A stretch of DNA of 64,000 nucleotides, taken from the NCBI RefSeq assembly GCF_051846935.1, contig NZ_JBPYCS010000002.1:162409-226408 (forward strand). The letters run 5' to 3'. Below, piece after piece: positions 25,281 through 34,852 of the stretch (positions are counted from its first letter, which is position 1; every line of letters begins with the position of its first letter). Below the pieces are notes generated by a model that made no database searches, was not told the DNA's origin, and worked only from the letters and a program-made list of their open reading frames with translations. Made by a program: the position numbers and the translations under genes. Origin of the DNA: JBPYCR01 sp051846935 (GTDB lineage: Bacteria > Bacillota > Bacilli > Bacillales > Amphibacillaceae).

Positions 25281-27155
25281 TTACGCATAACGTCTCGTTT
25301 CAGTAAAAGCGTTGTGCTGTTCTTTTGCAAATTGTTGATGCCACAAGATAAACATAAGGACGGTCCATATTTTCCTGGAATAATCTCCTTTATTTGTACT
25401 GTGCTGCTCCAGCAATTTCATGACGTATTCTTTAGAAATAAATTCATCGATTTCGCTTTCTTCGATCAATTGTTTCGCCCATAAATACAATTCCCTTTTT
25501 AGCCAAAGCTTTATTGGAACTGGAAAGCCGAGCTTTTTTCGATGTAAAGCTGCATCTGGCACTTCTCCTTTGAATGCGTCCCGTAAAATTGCTTTAGTCG
25601 TTCTTCCTTTTATTCGTTCCGAGACTGGAATCATACGAGCTACATCAAATACATTTTTATCCATAAAGGGAAGACGCAGTTCAATTGCATTTGCTTTTGT
25701 TAATTTTTCCGCTTTTAGCAAAATATCTCCCGGTAACCATGTATGGAGATCAACAAATTGCATTTGTGTAATGAAATCTTCATCTTGAACACGATTATAA
25801 ATTTCTTTTGTAATTGTTTGATACGTACAGCTCTCACTATACTCGAGCATAACTTTCCTTTTTTCCTCTTCTTCAAAAATCTTTGCATTGCCGATATACC
25901 GCTCAACTAAAGGGGTCGTTCCCCGTATCAGAAAACCTTTGCCCTTTACGCCTTCAGGTAAGATCGCCGCTAAATTCCGAAGCGCTTTATGAATTCCATC
26001 GGGTATATAGTTAAATAATTTTAAGGCATGAGGCTCGCGGTAAATTTGATAACCGCCAAAAAGCTCATCTGCCCCTTCGCCGGAAAAAATCGTATCTACA
26101 TGCTTCTTTGCTTCACGCGCTGCTATAAACAACGGGATTGCAGCAGGATCTGCTAATGGATCACCTAATGCCAACACAACTTCTGGTAATACACGTACAA
26201 ATTCATCGGGTGTAATGACATGAGAAATATGCTCAAGTCCGAGTTTGTCTGCTGTTTCTTTTGCTGCTTCAATTTCCGAATAACCTTTTTCCGCAAATCC
26301 GACAGAAAAAGTTTTTAGTTGCGGATAGACTTCCTTTGCCATTGTCGCTATAATAGCCGAATCAATTCCTCCTGACAAAAATGATCCTACTGCGCCTTCA
26401 GCTGGCATTTGCCGCTGAATCGATTCAGCGAGGACTTCTCTCGTACGATGGGCCATCTGATATTTATGAGCTGTTACCGGACGAAACCTCGGGGAAAAAT
26501 ACTGTTGCATCGATACAGTCCCTCCCATACGCTTTTCAAAGTAATGCCCTGGCTTTAGCTTGTATATTCCTCCCGTTAAAGTTAGTGGCTCTGGTACATA
26601 TTGATAGGAAAGGTAGTGTTGCAAGCTTTTTTTAGCTATACAATGCTCATAGCTATTAAATAATACGCTTTTTTTATCGGTTGCAACAATGATCTCCGCT
26701 TCACTATCCAAGTAATATAACGGTTTAATGCCAAAAGGATCTCTTGCTCCGTAAAGCTTTCTTTCTTTGAAATCCACTATTGCAATGGCAAACATTCCAT
26801 TCAATTCCTCGAATGCGGCTGTTCCTTTTAACTGAAAAAGAGCAGCCACAATTTCCAACACACCGTTACTTTCTAGTACAACTCCTTTATCTTCGACTTG
26901 CTTTTGCAAGGAATGTTTATTAAATATTTCGCCAGCAAACATCATGCAATACCGGTCTTGGCCGAACCTATACGGTTGCTCTTTCGATTTATGCACGTCC
27001 CCTTTGTAACCAAACGCTATGTTCTTATCATAAAAAACCATCTCTTCATGTTTCATATTCGAGGATAACATCTTAGTTTTCTGTATTATTTCAGACCGAT
27101 GCTCGGCACTAAAGCATAAATCGTCTTGTAATAGAACGGTTAAAAACCCACTCAT
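25281..27155 (-). CDS. AsnB-type asparagine synthetase with degenerate glutaminase domain
   Basis: 624 residues. The C-terminal synthetase domain is intact and close to Bacillus AsnB: FLSGGIDSAIIA (ATP loop), SVGFAEKGYSEI, DPLADPAAIPL, SGEGADELFGGY, GDILLKAEKLTKA and HRKKLGFPVPI. The N-terminal class II glutamine amidotransferase domain is not normal. The protein begins MSGF, so the nucleophile Cys2 is Ser (AGT). The usual HRGP and LSIID/Arg region is missing, FNGEIYN has become FAGEIFN, and the Ser-Asp pair before the EV/EI stretch is lost. It should bind ATP and aspartate but not hydrolyse glutamine, so it may use free ammonia or do something else. Monocistronic, with a weak ribosome binding site. 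Confidence 0.85.
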   Translation of the reverse strand: MSGFLTVLLQDDLCFSAEHRSEIIQKTKMLSSNMKHEEMVFYDKNIAFGYKGDVHKSKEQPYRFGQDRYCMMFAGEIFNKHSLQKQVEDKGVVLESNGVLEIVAALFQLKGTAAFEELNGMFAIAIVDFKERKLYGARDPFGIKPLYYLDSEAEIIVATDKKSVLFNSYEHCIAKKSLQHYLSYQYVPEPLTLTGGIYKLKPGHYFEKRMGGTVSMQQYFSPRFRPVTAHKYQMAHRTREVLAESIQRQMPAEGAVGSFLSGGIDSAIIATMAKEVYPQLKTFSVGFAEKGYSEIEAAKETADKLGLEHISHVITPDEFVRVLPEVVLALGDPLADPAAIPLFIAAREAKKHVDTIFSGEGADELFGGYQIYREPHALKLFNYIPDGIHKALRNLAAILPEGVKGKGFLIRGTTPLVERYIGNAKIFEEEEKRKVMLEYSESCTYQTITKEIYNRVQDEDFITQMQFVDLHTWLPGDILLKAEKLTKANAIELRLPFMDKNVFDVARMIPVSERIKGRTTKAILRDAFKGEVPDAALHRKKLGFPVPIKLWLKRELYLWAKQLIEESEIDEFISKEYVMKLLEQHSTNKGDYSRKIWTVLMFILWHQQFAKEQHNAFTETRRYA

Positions 27156-27235
27156 TTTTTCACATCCTTGACATATTCATTACGTAAGCAAACGAACACT
27201 TTGCTCAAATGGATATAATCGATTTTACATAGCAT

Positions 27236-28120
27236 TTATTCAATAACTTCAAAGCTTTCCAGCATGGCATCAAATCGTGCAGAATGTCCTTCCAATGCTT
27301 CAAAAAAGGATTTTTGTGTAATGATGAACACGTCTCCGTCTTTTTGCTTTGCAATATAGTACCTATAAACAGGCGTATCCCAATGCCTAGCTGTTATGCC
27401 TAAGTTGTCTGTATATTCTTCGCCATAGGACATCATCATATATCCTGCAATTGGATCCTCTACTTGCTCTTCACGGAAAAGCTCCATATTTTCGTCCTCT
27501 ATATCTCTCCTAATTTCTGCTCGTGCTTCTTCTACTGTTAGTTCCATCCGCTTGATTTCCATAGCTACTTCCGGATAGTCTTCACCAATAGGGGGATTGG
27601 GAACAATGAGATCCCTCGCTTCGCCCTTTTCGAACGTATATCTGGATGTATCAATATAAATGATATAACGGAGTGTATCGTTTGTTTTCAGCTCGGTGTG
27701 AACAACTTCTTTTATCCCCTCTAGCTCGATTTCTACCTCTTTTTCCTTAACAAATTTTTCTATTTCTTTTTGAAATTCATCTCTCTCATTTTCTTCTTTA
27801 TCATCCTCTTGTTCATCTTCTATCGTCGCTTCCGGGTCTGTTTCAGGATGTCGTTCCTTTTCTTCCACAAATAGATCTCTTAACGTATGCATAATTGTCT
27901 CACCTTGTGGAGCTGCTGATCCGATCCATACGACTGCGATAACGATCGCTGTAATTGTCGCAGCAGTAATGCTCCATGCTTTTCGCTTAACAGGAACGAT
28001 TTGCTCTGAAAACAATTCGTTTTCAATTCGATTCCAAGTCAATTGCTTTAGTTCTTCAGCGGGTTCCGTTTCTTTGTTAAGTGTTTTCTTTATTTCCTTA
28101 TCCAATTTATTCTTTCTCAA
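27236..28120 (-). CDS. Probable anti-sigma factor, single-pass membrane protein
   Basis: About 294 residues with a basic cytosolic N-terminal region of about 45 residues, one membrane segment (SITAATITAIVIAVVWIGS), then a very acidic linker rich in Glu and Asp and a globular extracytoplasmic domain. It directly follows an ECF sigma gene and overlaps it, the usual arrangement for a cognate anti-sigma factor. No zinc-binding HxxxCxxC motif is visible, so it is not a classical ZAS protein. The frame opens at 28135, but GGAGG is correctly spaced for the TTG at 28120. The signal sensed is unknown. Confidence 0.7.
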   Translation of the reverse strand: MRKNKLDKEIKKTLNKETEPAEELKQLTWNRIENELFSEQIVPVKRKAWSITAATITAIVIAVVWIGSAAPQGETIMHTLRDLFVEEKERHPETDPEATIEDEQEDDKEENERDEFQKEIEKFVKEKEVEIELEGIKEVVHTELKTNDTLRYIIYIDTSRYTFEKGEARDLIVPNPPIGEDYPEVAMEIKRMELTVEEARAEIRRDIEDENMELFREEQVEDPIAGYMMMSYGEEYTDNLGITARHWDTPVYRYYIAKQKDGDVFIITQKSFFEALEGHSARFDAMLESFEVIE

Positions 28121-28652
28121 TATATTCACCTCCAATGACTTCTTTAAATTTGAATCGCGCCTTATAAAGTCGTGACTTTACTGTGTTAACATTCAGTTCT
28201 AAAAATGTTGCTATTTCCTGTTCAGTAAAACCATTCATATATTTAAGTGTTAATACGGTTCGATGGTTTTCGTTCAGCTTGCTTAAAACGTCCTGAACAA
28301 ATTCATTCGGTGTTATCTCATTGCCTGTCGCTTGTTCTTTGAAGTAATCAAGGACATCCACATCATCTATAGCTATCGCCTGTTTATTTTGCTTTTTCAT
28401 GTAACGCCTGCTTTCATTAAGCAAAATTTTATAAAACCAAGGCTTAAAGGGCTGATCCATTTTAAAAGCATCGATATTGCGATAGACTTTCACGAAGGTC
28501 TCTTGGACGATATCGGATGCGTGGTTTGGATTGCGCGTAATCGCATAAGCCGTTCTAAGTGCATAATCGGCATAGGCATTATAGAGTTTGCCAAACGCTT
28601 GTTGATCCCCCTTTTTTATTTTTTTTAACCATTTCTTTTCCGAGTCGAACAA
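28107..28652 (-). CDS. ECF-type RNA polymerase sigma factor
   Basis: 181 residues with region 2 (AFGKLYNAYADYALRTAYAI, ASDIVQETFVKVYRNID) and region 4 (LNENHRTVLTLKYMNGFTEQ, TVKSRLYKARFKFKEVIG), and no region 3, as in extracytoplasmic-function sigma factors. It starts at a TTG with AAGGAGG 8 bases upstream. It is co-transcribed with the membrane anti-sigma gene. A possible ECF-style promoter lies about 45-65 bases upstream, suggesting autoregulation. The stimulus is not known. Confidence 0.92.
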   Translation of the reverse strand: MFDSEKKWLKKIKKGDQQAFGKLYNAYADYALRTAYAITRNPNHASDIVQETFVKVYRNIDAFKMDQPFKPWFYKILLNESRRYMKKQNKQAIAIDDVDVLDYFKEQATGNEITPNEFVQDVLSKLNENHRTVLTLKYMNGFTEQEIATFLELNVNTVKSRLYKARFKFKEVIGGEYIEKE

Positions 28653-28686
28653 CAGGCTCAGCCTCCTTTGTGCAACATTCTATAAG

Positions 28687-28718
28687 ATATACCTCATAAG
28701 TCTGTAAAAAGTTTTCAC
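28687..28718 (-). promoter_or_regulatory. Possible ECF autoregulatory promoter
   Basis: On the minus strand TGAAAACTTT (28709-28718) is followed after about 17 bases by GTATAT (28687-28692). The AAC-containing -35 and GTATA-like -10 resemble promoters read by Bacillus ECF sigma factors. Directly before it an unusually long T-run adds uncertainty. Confidence 0.4.
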
Positions 28719-28911
28719 ATTTCCAAAAAAAAAGTTGCCAACCAGATGAATCAAAACATTTACCGTTGTAGCCATGTTTTAGTTGGGGAGGGAGAGGTGC
28801 TCCCCCTCATTGTAAAAGGTTTCCGTTAGCTGGTTGCTTTAGTACAGCTACTACGTCGCAGCAGCAAAAACCTTTCTATTAGTGTGATAGCCTTCAAGTT
28901 TTCTAGACAAG

Positions 28912-28952
28912 AAAAAAGTGAAAGCTGAATTCATACGATTCGCCTTCACTTT
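28912..28952 (-). terminator. Rho-independent terminator of the USP-domain gene
   Basis: AAGTGAAAGC and GCCTTCACTT form the stem. On the minus strand TTTTTTCTTG follows. The stop codon of the gene lies 4 bases upstream of the hairpin. Confidence 0.75.
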
Positions 28953-28955
28953 ACT

Positions 28956-29654
28956 TTAGTTGTTGTTTGTATTTTTTTCGTTGCAATTCGGTGGTTCTTT
29001 AATCTGTTTATTAACGTGGTTTTCCACTACGTTTACTTCATACGTCTTGCCGCCATAAGCGAATTTGAAAATGCCGTTATTAAAATCTGTACCAATCTCT
29101 TTGTAAAATACGCCTTCATAATAAATGTCTTTTGACTTTGTAAACCGAAGAACATACCCTTGCTCTGCCTTTTCTAAAAATCCACGAACACCCTTTTCAT
29201 ACGTCGTGTCGCTTTCTCCTTTTAATGTACGATCAACGGCGACGATGTGAATATCAATAAATAAAAGCTCGCGTAGCAATACGTTGACGAAGGAGCCTTT
29301 CGTAATCTCTTCCCAACGGTTTTGCGGTGCCTCTCCAATTATTACTTGCGTTATATTGTATTTGTGCGCTACTTCTTTTATCGTTTTAACCGATGATCGC
29401 GTTTCATTATCCTTTAAGATAAATTTATCGACTTCTAGTTCCTTGGAAAGGTCTTTCCATTGCTCAATATATGTGAGCTTTTCCGCATCGAATTCATCAT
29501 ATGGCCGCTTATCTACCGTTAATACATATAATGGGCAATCGAGCATTTCTGCCAATTTATGTCCACGTCGAATTAGTCGCTCCCCGTTTGGTCCATAGTA
29601 AACACAGACAAGGATGCTTTCATCCATACGACCTTTCTTTTTTCCTCTCCCCAC
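28956..29654 (-). CDS. KdpD-like universal stress protein domain protein
   Basis: 232 residues. Residues about 12-145 form a UspA fold of the KdpD type: ILVCVYYGPNGERLIRRGHKLA is the typical first strand-helix unit, and TQVIIGEAPQNRWEEITKGS is the nucleotide-site region. A C-terminal extension of about 80 residues (RGFLEKAEQGYVLRFTKSKD ... YGGKTYEVNVVE) looks like a small beta domain and ends in an Asn-rich tail. No histidine kinase domain is attached. It is divergent from the mrp operon, which may hint at a role in cation homeostasis, but that is only positional. It starts at GTG with AGAGGTGA in front. Confidence 0.75.
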   Translation of the reverse strand: MGRGKKKGRMDESILVCVYYGPNGERLIRRGHKLAEMLDCPLYVLTVDKRPYDEFDAEKLTYIEQWKDLSKELEVDKFILKDNETRSSVKTIKEVAHKYNITQVIIGEAPQNRWEEITKGSFVNVLLRELLFIDIHIVAVDRTLKGESDTTYEKGVRGFLEKAEQGYVLRFTKSKDIYYEGVFYKEIGTDFNNGIFKFAYGGKTYEVNVVENHVNKQIKEPPNCNEKNTNNN

Positions 29655-30065
29655 TGTATGTCACCTCTTTTTTCATTGTGCACGTGCCGATTTATACTCC
29701 CGTGAAACGCTCGTATAATGTGCACGAACGATAAAAGTACTATATAATTAATTAGGCAGCTCGTTTCCTAATCGTTCCAGTCTAAATCCGTACGTAGTAT
29801 AAACGCATCACTTGTATAGCCTATTGTAGTCTTTATTTATAAAAATTGCTAGGTAATACACGTTCCTTTTTTTAAACTGTATATACGAACGATCGACATT
29901 AGTATTCGATTCTGAGCGCTTAATTTTTTTCAATGAACACGCATGTTCAATAAACACGACCATTTATTTCACCGCTTTACATTTTCCAGTCATTGCACTA
30001 CCACTCATTTCTATTCATGAATAAAAAAACCTATTATATATAGAAACGAAATAGGAGGCTTCCAC
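29655..30065. other. Divergent control region between the USP gene and mrpA
   Basis: About 400 AT-rich bases that must hold promoters for both directions. I find no convincing palindrome, riboswitch or repeat. The mrpA ribosome binding site AGGAGG is at 30053-30058. Confidence 0.4.
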
Positions 30066-32462
30066 TTGTTAACGGTAAACTTGGCTATTTTCGTTCCATT
30101 TATAGCTGCCATGCTTATTGTCTTATTATATAAAAGAAATACACACATCCACTTCGGGTGGTTTGTAATCCTTGTTCCTTTTATATTATTTATTTCTCTA
30201 TTTGCACAGATCCCTAATATTGCAAGCGGCAAGACATATAGTTATACATTACATTGGATTCCCTCTTACAACTTAAATTTAATTACATACTTAGACGGGC
30301 TAAGCATCCTTTTCGGCTTATTAATTACCGGAATTGGAACACTCGTTATCTTGTATTCTATTTATTATCTTTCTACTGATGAATCGTTAAAACATTTTTA
30401 CACGTATTTGCTTTTGTTTATGGGGAGTATGCTTGGCGTTGTTTTTTCAGACCACTTAATTGTTTTGTACGTGTTTTGGGAGCTAACGAGTATATCGTCT
30501 TTCTTACTTATTGCCTTTTGGTATCATCGTAAAGGCTCTCGTTACGGAGCAAAAAAGGCATTATTAATTACGGTCTTTGGTGGCTTCGCAATGCTTGCCG
30601 GTTTTATTATGCTCGCTTCAATTGCAGACACCTTTCGTATACGTGCCATTGTGGAGGTAGCTTTCCAATTAAAAGATCATGACTTATTTTTACCTGCTGC
30701 ACTTTTAATATTAATTGGTGCATTTACAAAATCGGCACAATTTCCATTTCATATATGGCTTCCAGATGCAATGGAAGCACCTACTCCGGTTAGTGCTTAT
30801 TTGCATTCTGCCACGATGGTAAAGGCAGGGATTTATTTGGTTGCACGGTTCACGCCGGTTTTTGGCGGGGAGCAATTGTGGTTTTGGCTCATAAGCAGCA
30901 TCGGCTTTATCACATTATTATGGGGAGCCTTTAGTGCAATTAAACAAACCGATTTAAAAGCGTTGCTCGCTTATTCAACCGTTAGTCAGCTTGGCTTAGT
31001 CATGGGATTACTCGGAATTAGCTCACTTGCACTACAAACGAACGCAACTGTAAATTCCATATTATTCACACAGGCAGCGTTTGCCGCATTATTTCACTTA
31101 GTCAACCACTCAACATTTAAAGGTGCGTTATTTATGGTCATTGGAATCCTTGATTTTCGAGTTGGTACACGGGACATTCGTAGATTAGGTGGACTTATGG
31201 CCGTCATGCCAGCGTCGTTTACCATTGCTTTAATCGGCAGTTTTTCCATGGCAGGTCTACCGCCATTTAATGGATTTTTAAGTAAGGAAATGTTTTTAAC
31301 TGCGATTGTGCATGTAGAGCAGTTAACGATTTTTTCCCTTGACTCGCTCGGCTTCGTTTTCCCTGTCATCGGGTGGATAGCTAGTGTATTTACATTTGTC
31401 TATTGTTTGATTCTTATTTTCAAAACATTTTTTGGCACATTTCAAAAAGAAGTTAGAGCAGAGGTTAAAGAAGCGTCCGTTGGAATGCTTACTGCGCCAG
31501 CCCTTTTAGCTATATTAATCATTGCTATCTTTTTCTTCCCAAACGTACTTGGGGATTACGTATTGCGACCGGCACTTGCAAGTATTTTTCCTGCCGGCAC
31601 CCCGTTATCGAACGAACCAATTCAAGCATGGAGCGGCTTCTCTGTGGAATTATTAATGACGATCGGCATTTTAATTGCTGGTGTTATTTTATATTTATCG
31701 TACCGTTATTGGCGGTCCATTTACCGACTGTTTCCAAAAAAGGCTTCTTTCGACGCATTGTACCATCTGCTTATAACAGGGATAGAGGACGGCTCTCGTT
31801 CCTTAACATCTCTTTATATGACGGGGTTTTTACGACACTATTTGGCATCTGTTTTTCTTTTCTTAATCGTAGCAACAAGTATCGCACTAATTAAACTGAA
31901 GGCTCTTTCTTTCCACTTCATAAACGATACTGAAATCGGCTTTTTCCATTGGACGTTGAGTATCGTTATGGTCATTACGGCCATTGCAATTTTGTTTGCA
32001 AAAACCCGTTTGATCGCAATTTTACTAAACAGCTTGCTCGGATTTTCAATTGCGATGTTTTTCGTTTTATTTCGTGCGCCAGATCTAGCGCTCACTCAGC
32101 TTGTAGTTGAAACGGTTACAACTGCATTATTCCTTCTATGCTTTTACTTTTTACCCGCTTGGAAAAGAAATCCGCTTGAAAAAAGCGTGAAAAAAGTACG
32201 CTTACTGCTCTCTATTGCAACGGGCGGCGTCTTTACTGCTGTCGCTCTTGCTGTAAAAAGTGAGCACTTGTTCAATTCTATTTCCACCTATTACGAAAAT
32301 TCGTTTGAGCTTGCAGGCGGGAAAAATATTGTCAATACAATATTAGGAGACTTTCGAGCGTTTGATACGATGCTTGAAGTCATCGTAATCTTTATCGCCG
32401 GCATTGGTGTATATACGTTAATTTCGTTTAAAAAAAGCAGAGGTGCACGTAATGAAGATTAA
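30066..32462 (+). CDS. mrpA: Na+/H+ antiporter subunit A
   Basis: 798 residues with about 20 membrane helices. The NuoL/ND5-like core contains the conserved run FWELTSISSFLLIAFWYH, KKALLITVFGG, KSAQFPFHIWLPDAMEAPTP, YLHSATMVKAGIYL and LFHLVNHSTFKGALFMVIG. The C-terminal part (RAPDLALTQLVVETVTTALF) is the MbhD-like domain fused in MrpA. It is the largest subunit of the Mrp complex, which exchanges Na+ for H+ across the membrane and is essential for alkali and salt tolerance in Bacillus. It starts at TTG with AGGAGG 7 bases upstream, and is the first gene of the operon. Confidence 0.97.
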   Translation: MLTVNLAIFVPFIAAMLIVLLYKRNTHIHFGWFVILVPFILFISLFAQIPNIASGKTYSYTLHWIPSYNLNLITYLDGLSILFGLLITGIGTLVILYSIYYLSTDESLKHFYTYLLLFMGSMLGVVFSDHLIVLYVFWELTSISSFLLIAFWYHRKGSRYGAKKALLITVFGGFAMLAGFIMLASIADTFRIRAIVEVAFQLKDHDLFLPAALLILIGAFTKSAQFPFHIWLPDAMEAPTPVSAYLHSATMVKAGIYLVARFTPVFGGEQLWFWLISSIGFITLLWGAFSAIKQTDLKALLAYSTVSQLGLVMGLLGISSLALQTNATVNSILFTQAAFAALFHLVNHSTFKGALFMVIGILDFRVGTRDIRRLGGLMAVMPASFTIALIGSFSMAGLPPFNGFLSKEMFLTAIVHVEQLTIFSLDSLGFVFPVIGWIASVFTFVYCLILIFKTFFGTFQKEVRAEVKEASVGMLTAPALLAILIIAIFFFPNVLGDYVLRPALASIFPAGTPLSNEPIQAWSGFSVELLMTIGILIAGVILYLSYRYWRSIYRLFPKKASFDALYHLLITGIEDGSRSLTSLYMTGFLRHYLASVFLFLIVATSIALIKLKALSFHFINDTEIGFFHWTLSIVMVITAIAILFAKTRLIAILLNSLLGFSIAMFFVLFRAPDLALTQLVVETVTTALFLLCFYFLPAWKRNPLEKSVKKVRLLLSIATGGVFTAVALAVKSEHLFNSISTYYENSFELAGGKNIVNTILGDFRAFDTMLEVIVIFIAGIGVYTLISFKKSRGARNED

Positions 32463-32877
32463 TGATGTTATATTACAGTCGATTACAAAAGTCGTCGTCT
32501 TTATTATTTTAACGCTTGCCCTCTACCTGTTTTTCTCTGGCCACCACGCACCTGGGGGAGGGTTTATAGGTGGACTTGTGCTTGCGTCTGCATTTGTATT
32601 GCTTTATCTCGCCTTTGATACAGAGACGATTGAGAAAAGTATTCCGCTTGATTTTAAAATTGTCGCCGCATTTGGTGCATTGCTTGCAGTAGCAAGTGGA
32701 ACAGGTGCGTTACTATTTGGCGCCCCTTTTCTAAGTCAATCGTTTGCGTACGTTCAACTTCCTTTTTTTGGAAAGGTTGAGCTTACAACAATAACTATTT
32801 TTGAAGCAGGGGTTGCTTTAACCGTTGTTGGAGTCGTTGTAACGATTATTCTAAGTATTAGTAAGGACGTGGAATAG
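32452..32877 (+). CDS. mrpB: Na+/H+ antiporter subunit B
   Basis: About 141 residues with four membrane helices. FSGHHAPGGGFIGGLVLASAF is the typical MrpB signature. A GTG at 32443 also opens the frame, but AGAGG is correctly spaced for the ATG at 32452, which overlaps the end of mrpA by 11 bases. It is part of the Mrp membrane complex. Confidence 0.95.
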   Translation: MKINDVILQSITKVVVFIILTLALYLFFSGHHAPGGGFIGGLVLASAFVLLYLAFDTETIEKSIPLDFKIVAAFGALLAVASGTGALLFGAPFLSQSFAYVQLPFFGKVELTTITIFEAGVALTVVGVVVTIILSISKDVE

Positions 32878-33216
32878 ATGGAATCATTAATGATTGTTGT
32901 CGCAGGAGTGCTTGTTACTGTCGCTACCTACTTAATGCTATCCAAAAATATCATTCGCATTATCCTGGGAACGGCCATCTTAACTCATGCCGTCCATTTG
33001 TTATTGTTAACGATGGGCGATTTAAGTGCTGATAACGTACCTATTATTCGTGAAGGTCGCACTACATATGCGGATGCTTTGCCTCAAGCACTTATTTTAA
33101 CTTCTATCGTCATTAGCTTTGGAATAACCGCCTTTTTTCTTGTGTTGGCTTACCAAGCATTTAAGAAAACAGGAACCGATAATTTAGATAAAATGAGAGG
33201 GAATTATTATGAATAA
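32878..33216 (+). CDS. mrpC: Na+/H+ antiporter subunit C (NuoK-like)
   Basis: 112 residues with three membrane helices and NuoK-like features: LSKNIIRIILGTAILTHAVH and DALPQALILTSIVISFGITA. It starts immediately after the mrpB stop, and its own end overlaps the start of mrpD by 8 bases. Confidence 0.95.
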   Translation: MESLMIVVAGVLVTVATYLMLSKNIIRIILGTAILTHAVHLLLLTMGDLSADNVPIIREGRTTYADALPQALILTSIVISFGITAFFLVLAYQAFKKTGTDNLDKMRGNYYE

Positions 33217-34687
33217 TTTAATTGCTGCACCAATGATACTCCCGCTTTTTATCGGAATCATTCTTGTTTTTCTCCGATCATATATCTCCATCCAAAGGTG
33301 GATAACCATTTTAGTCATGGTCGTCATTAGTGTCATTAGTGTTTTTGTTTTAGGAACAATTCAGAAGGAAGGCATTATTCGACTTGATTTCGGAGGATGG
33401 ACTCCTCCATTCGGTATTCTTTTTGTTGCAGACTCCTTTGCGATGCTGCTCGTTCTATCAACTAGTGTTGTTAGCGTAATTTGTTTAATGTATGCCGCTT
33501 TTTCGATTGGAAAAACAATAGAGAAAATGTATTTCTATCCGTTTACTCTTTTTTTAATTTCAGGTGTTAATGGTTCCTTTTTAACTGGGGATTTGTTTAA
33601 TTTATTCGTTTGCTTTGAAGTAATGCTGTTAGCTTCTTATGTTCTCATCACCATTGGAGGACGCAAACACCAATTTAAAGCTGCTATTACGTACATTGCA
33701 ATAAACGTTTTATCTTCTTGGATATTTTTAGTTGCGATTGCTTATTTATACGGCGCACTTGGCACGTTAAATTTTGCGCATTTATCAGAAAGGGTATCAG
33801 AAGTAGGTCAAACACCTTTGTTAACTGTTATAAGCCTGCTTTTCTTGCTCGTATTCAGTATAAAATCTGGACTCGTTTTATACCAGTGGTTACCTGGTTC
33901 GTACAGCGCGCCTCCTACAGCTATTGCTGCGTTGTTTGGTGCATTGTTAACAAAAGTAGGTATCTATGCCTTTATGCGTATGTTTGCACTCATTTTTTAC
34001 CACGAGCCACAAATAACCCATACCGTCATTGGGATTATGGCTGGCCTTACATTAATTGGGGGAAGCATTGGTGCAATCGCCTTCACTGACATACGCCAAA
34101 TCGTATCCTATAACGTTATAATTGCTGTCGGATTTATTTTAGTTGGCTTTGCATTATTCACACCAACAGCTATAGAAGGGGCTATATATTATTTCTTACA
34201 TGATATGGTTGTTAAAGCGTTGTTGTTTTTATTAGCTGGTACTATGATATCACTGACCGGGACAGCTAAAATAGAAGATATGAGCGGACTCATCCGAAAT
34301 TATCCGCTGTTCGGTTGGATGTTTTTTATTGCCGTACTTTCTTTAGCTGGTATTCCTCCATTAAGTGGATTTATTGGAAAGCTTCTAATTGGTATAGGTG
34401 CGGTAGATGCAAAAGCGTATGGATTACTTGCTGTTAGCTTTTTGTCTGGACTGGCTGTTCTATATTCTTTATTACGCATCTTTATGAGCTCCTTTTGGGG
34501 AGAAACAATTATTAGCTCCGAGGAGGAAAAGCCATTAAAGCGTGGATTGCTTATTCCCTGTACGATACTTACTGCTGCTACTATTATTCTCGGATTCGGG
34601 TCAGAAGGGATTGCTATATACGTAGCGGACGCAGCCCATACGTTAATGAATCCAGACGTATACATTGATGCAATATTATATAAATAA
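33209..34687 (+). CDS. mrpD: Na+/H+ antiporter subunit D (NuoN/L-like)
   Basis: 492 residues with about 14 membrane helices. Conserved elements include LTGDLFNLFVCFEVMLLASY, SGLVLYQWLPGSYSAPPTAI, GALLTKVGIYAFMRM, HDMVVKALLFLLAG and LAGIPPLSGFIGKL. It is the second antiporter-like subunit of the Mrp complex. The gene ends the first block of the operon. The next subunit gene begins only 268 bases later, which is unusual, because mrp genes normally overlap or nearly touch. Confidence 0.96.
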   Translation: MNNLIAAPMILPLFIGIILVFLRSYISIQRWITILVMVVISVISVFVLGTIQKEGIIRLDFGGWTPPFGILFVADSFAMLLVLSTSVVSVICLMYAAFSIGKTIEKMYFYPFTLFLISGVNGSFLTGDLFNLFVCFEVMLLASYVLITIGGRKHQFKAAITYIAINVLSSWIFLVAIAYLYGALGTLNFAHLSERVSEVGQTPLLTVISLLFLLVFSIKSGLVLYQWLPGSYSAPPTAIAALFGALLTKVGIYAFMRMFALIFYHEPQITHTVIGIMAGLTLIGGSIGAIAFTDIRQIVSYNVIIAVGFILVGFALFTPTAIEGAIYYFLHDMVVKALLFLLAGTMISLTGTAKIEDMSGLIRNYPLFGWMFFIAVLSLAGIPPLSGFIGKLLIGIGAVDAKAYGLLAVSFLSGLAVLYSLLRIFMSSFWGETIISSEEEKPLKRGLLIPCTILTAATIILGFGSEGIAIYVADAAHTLMNPDVYIDAILYK

Positions 34688-34852
34688 ATTCTTACGCTTA
34701 AATCGAGTCGATGCACAGCGTTCAAAAGATTGGAAGCTCAGTATCTCTGTGTAATAACTTCGATTTCCTTCCCATTCTTGCATGCTTTTAGCTTAGAAAA
34801 AGTGTATGAATCGCTAAGTGGCACTATATATACGTAACAGCGGAGGACTTTT

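Noticed and set aside
25281..27155. Treating this AsnB-like protein as the missing lasso cyclase
   Set aside because: Its synthetase half is too close to ordinary Bacillus AsnB (for example HRKKLGFPVPI and GDILLKAEKL), and it lies 23-31 kb from the RiPP locus. It is kept only as a low-probability hypothesis in the findings.
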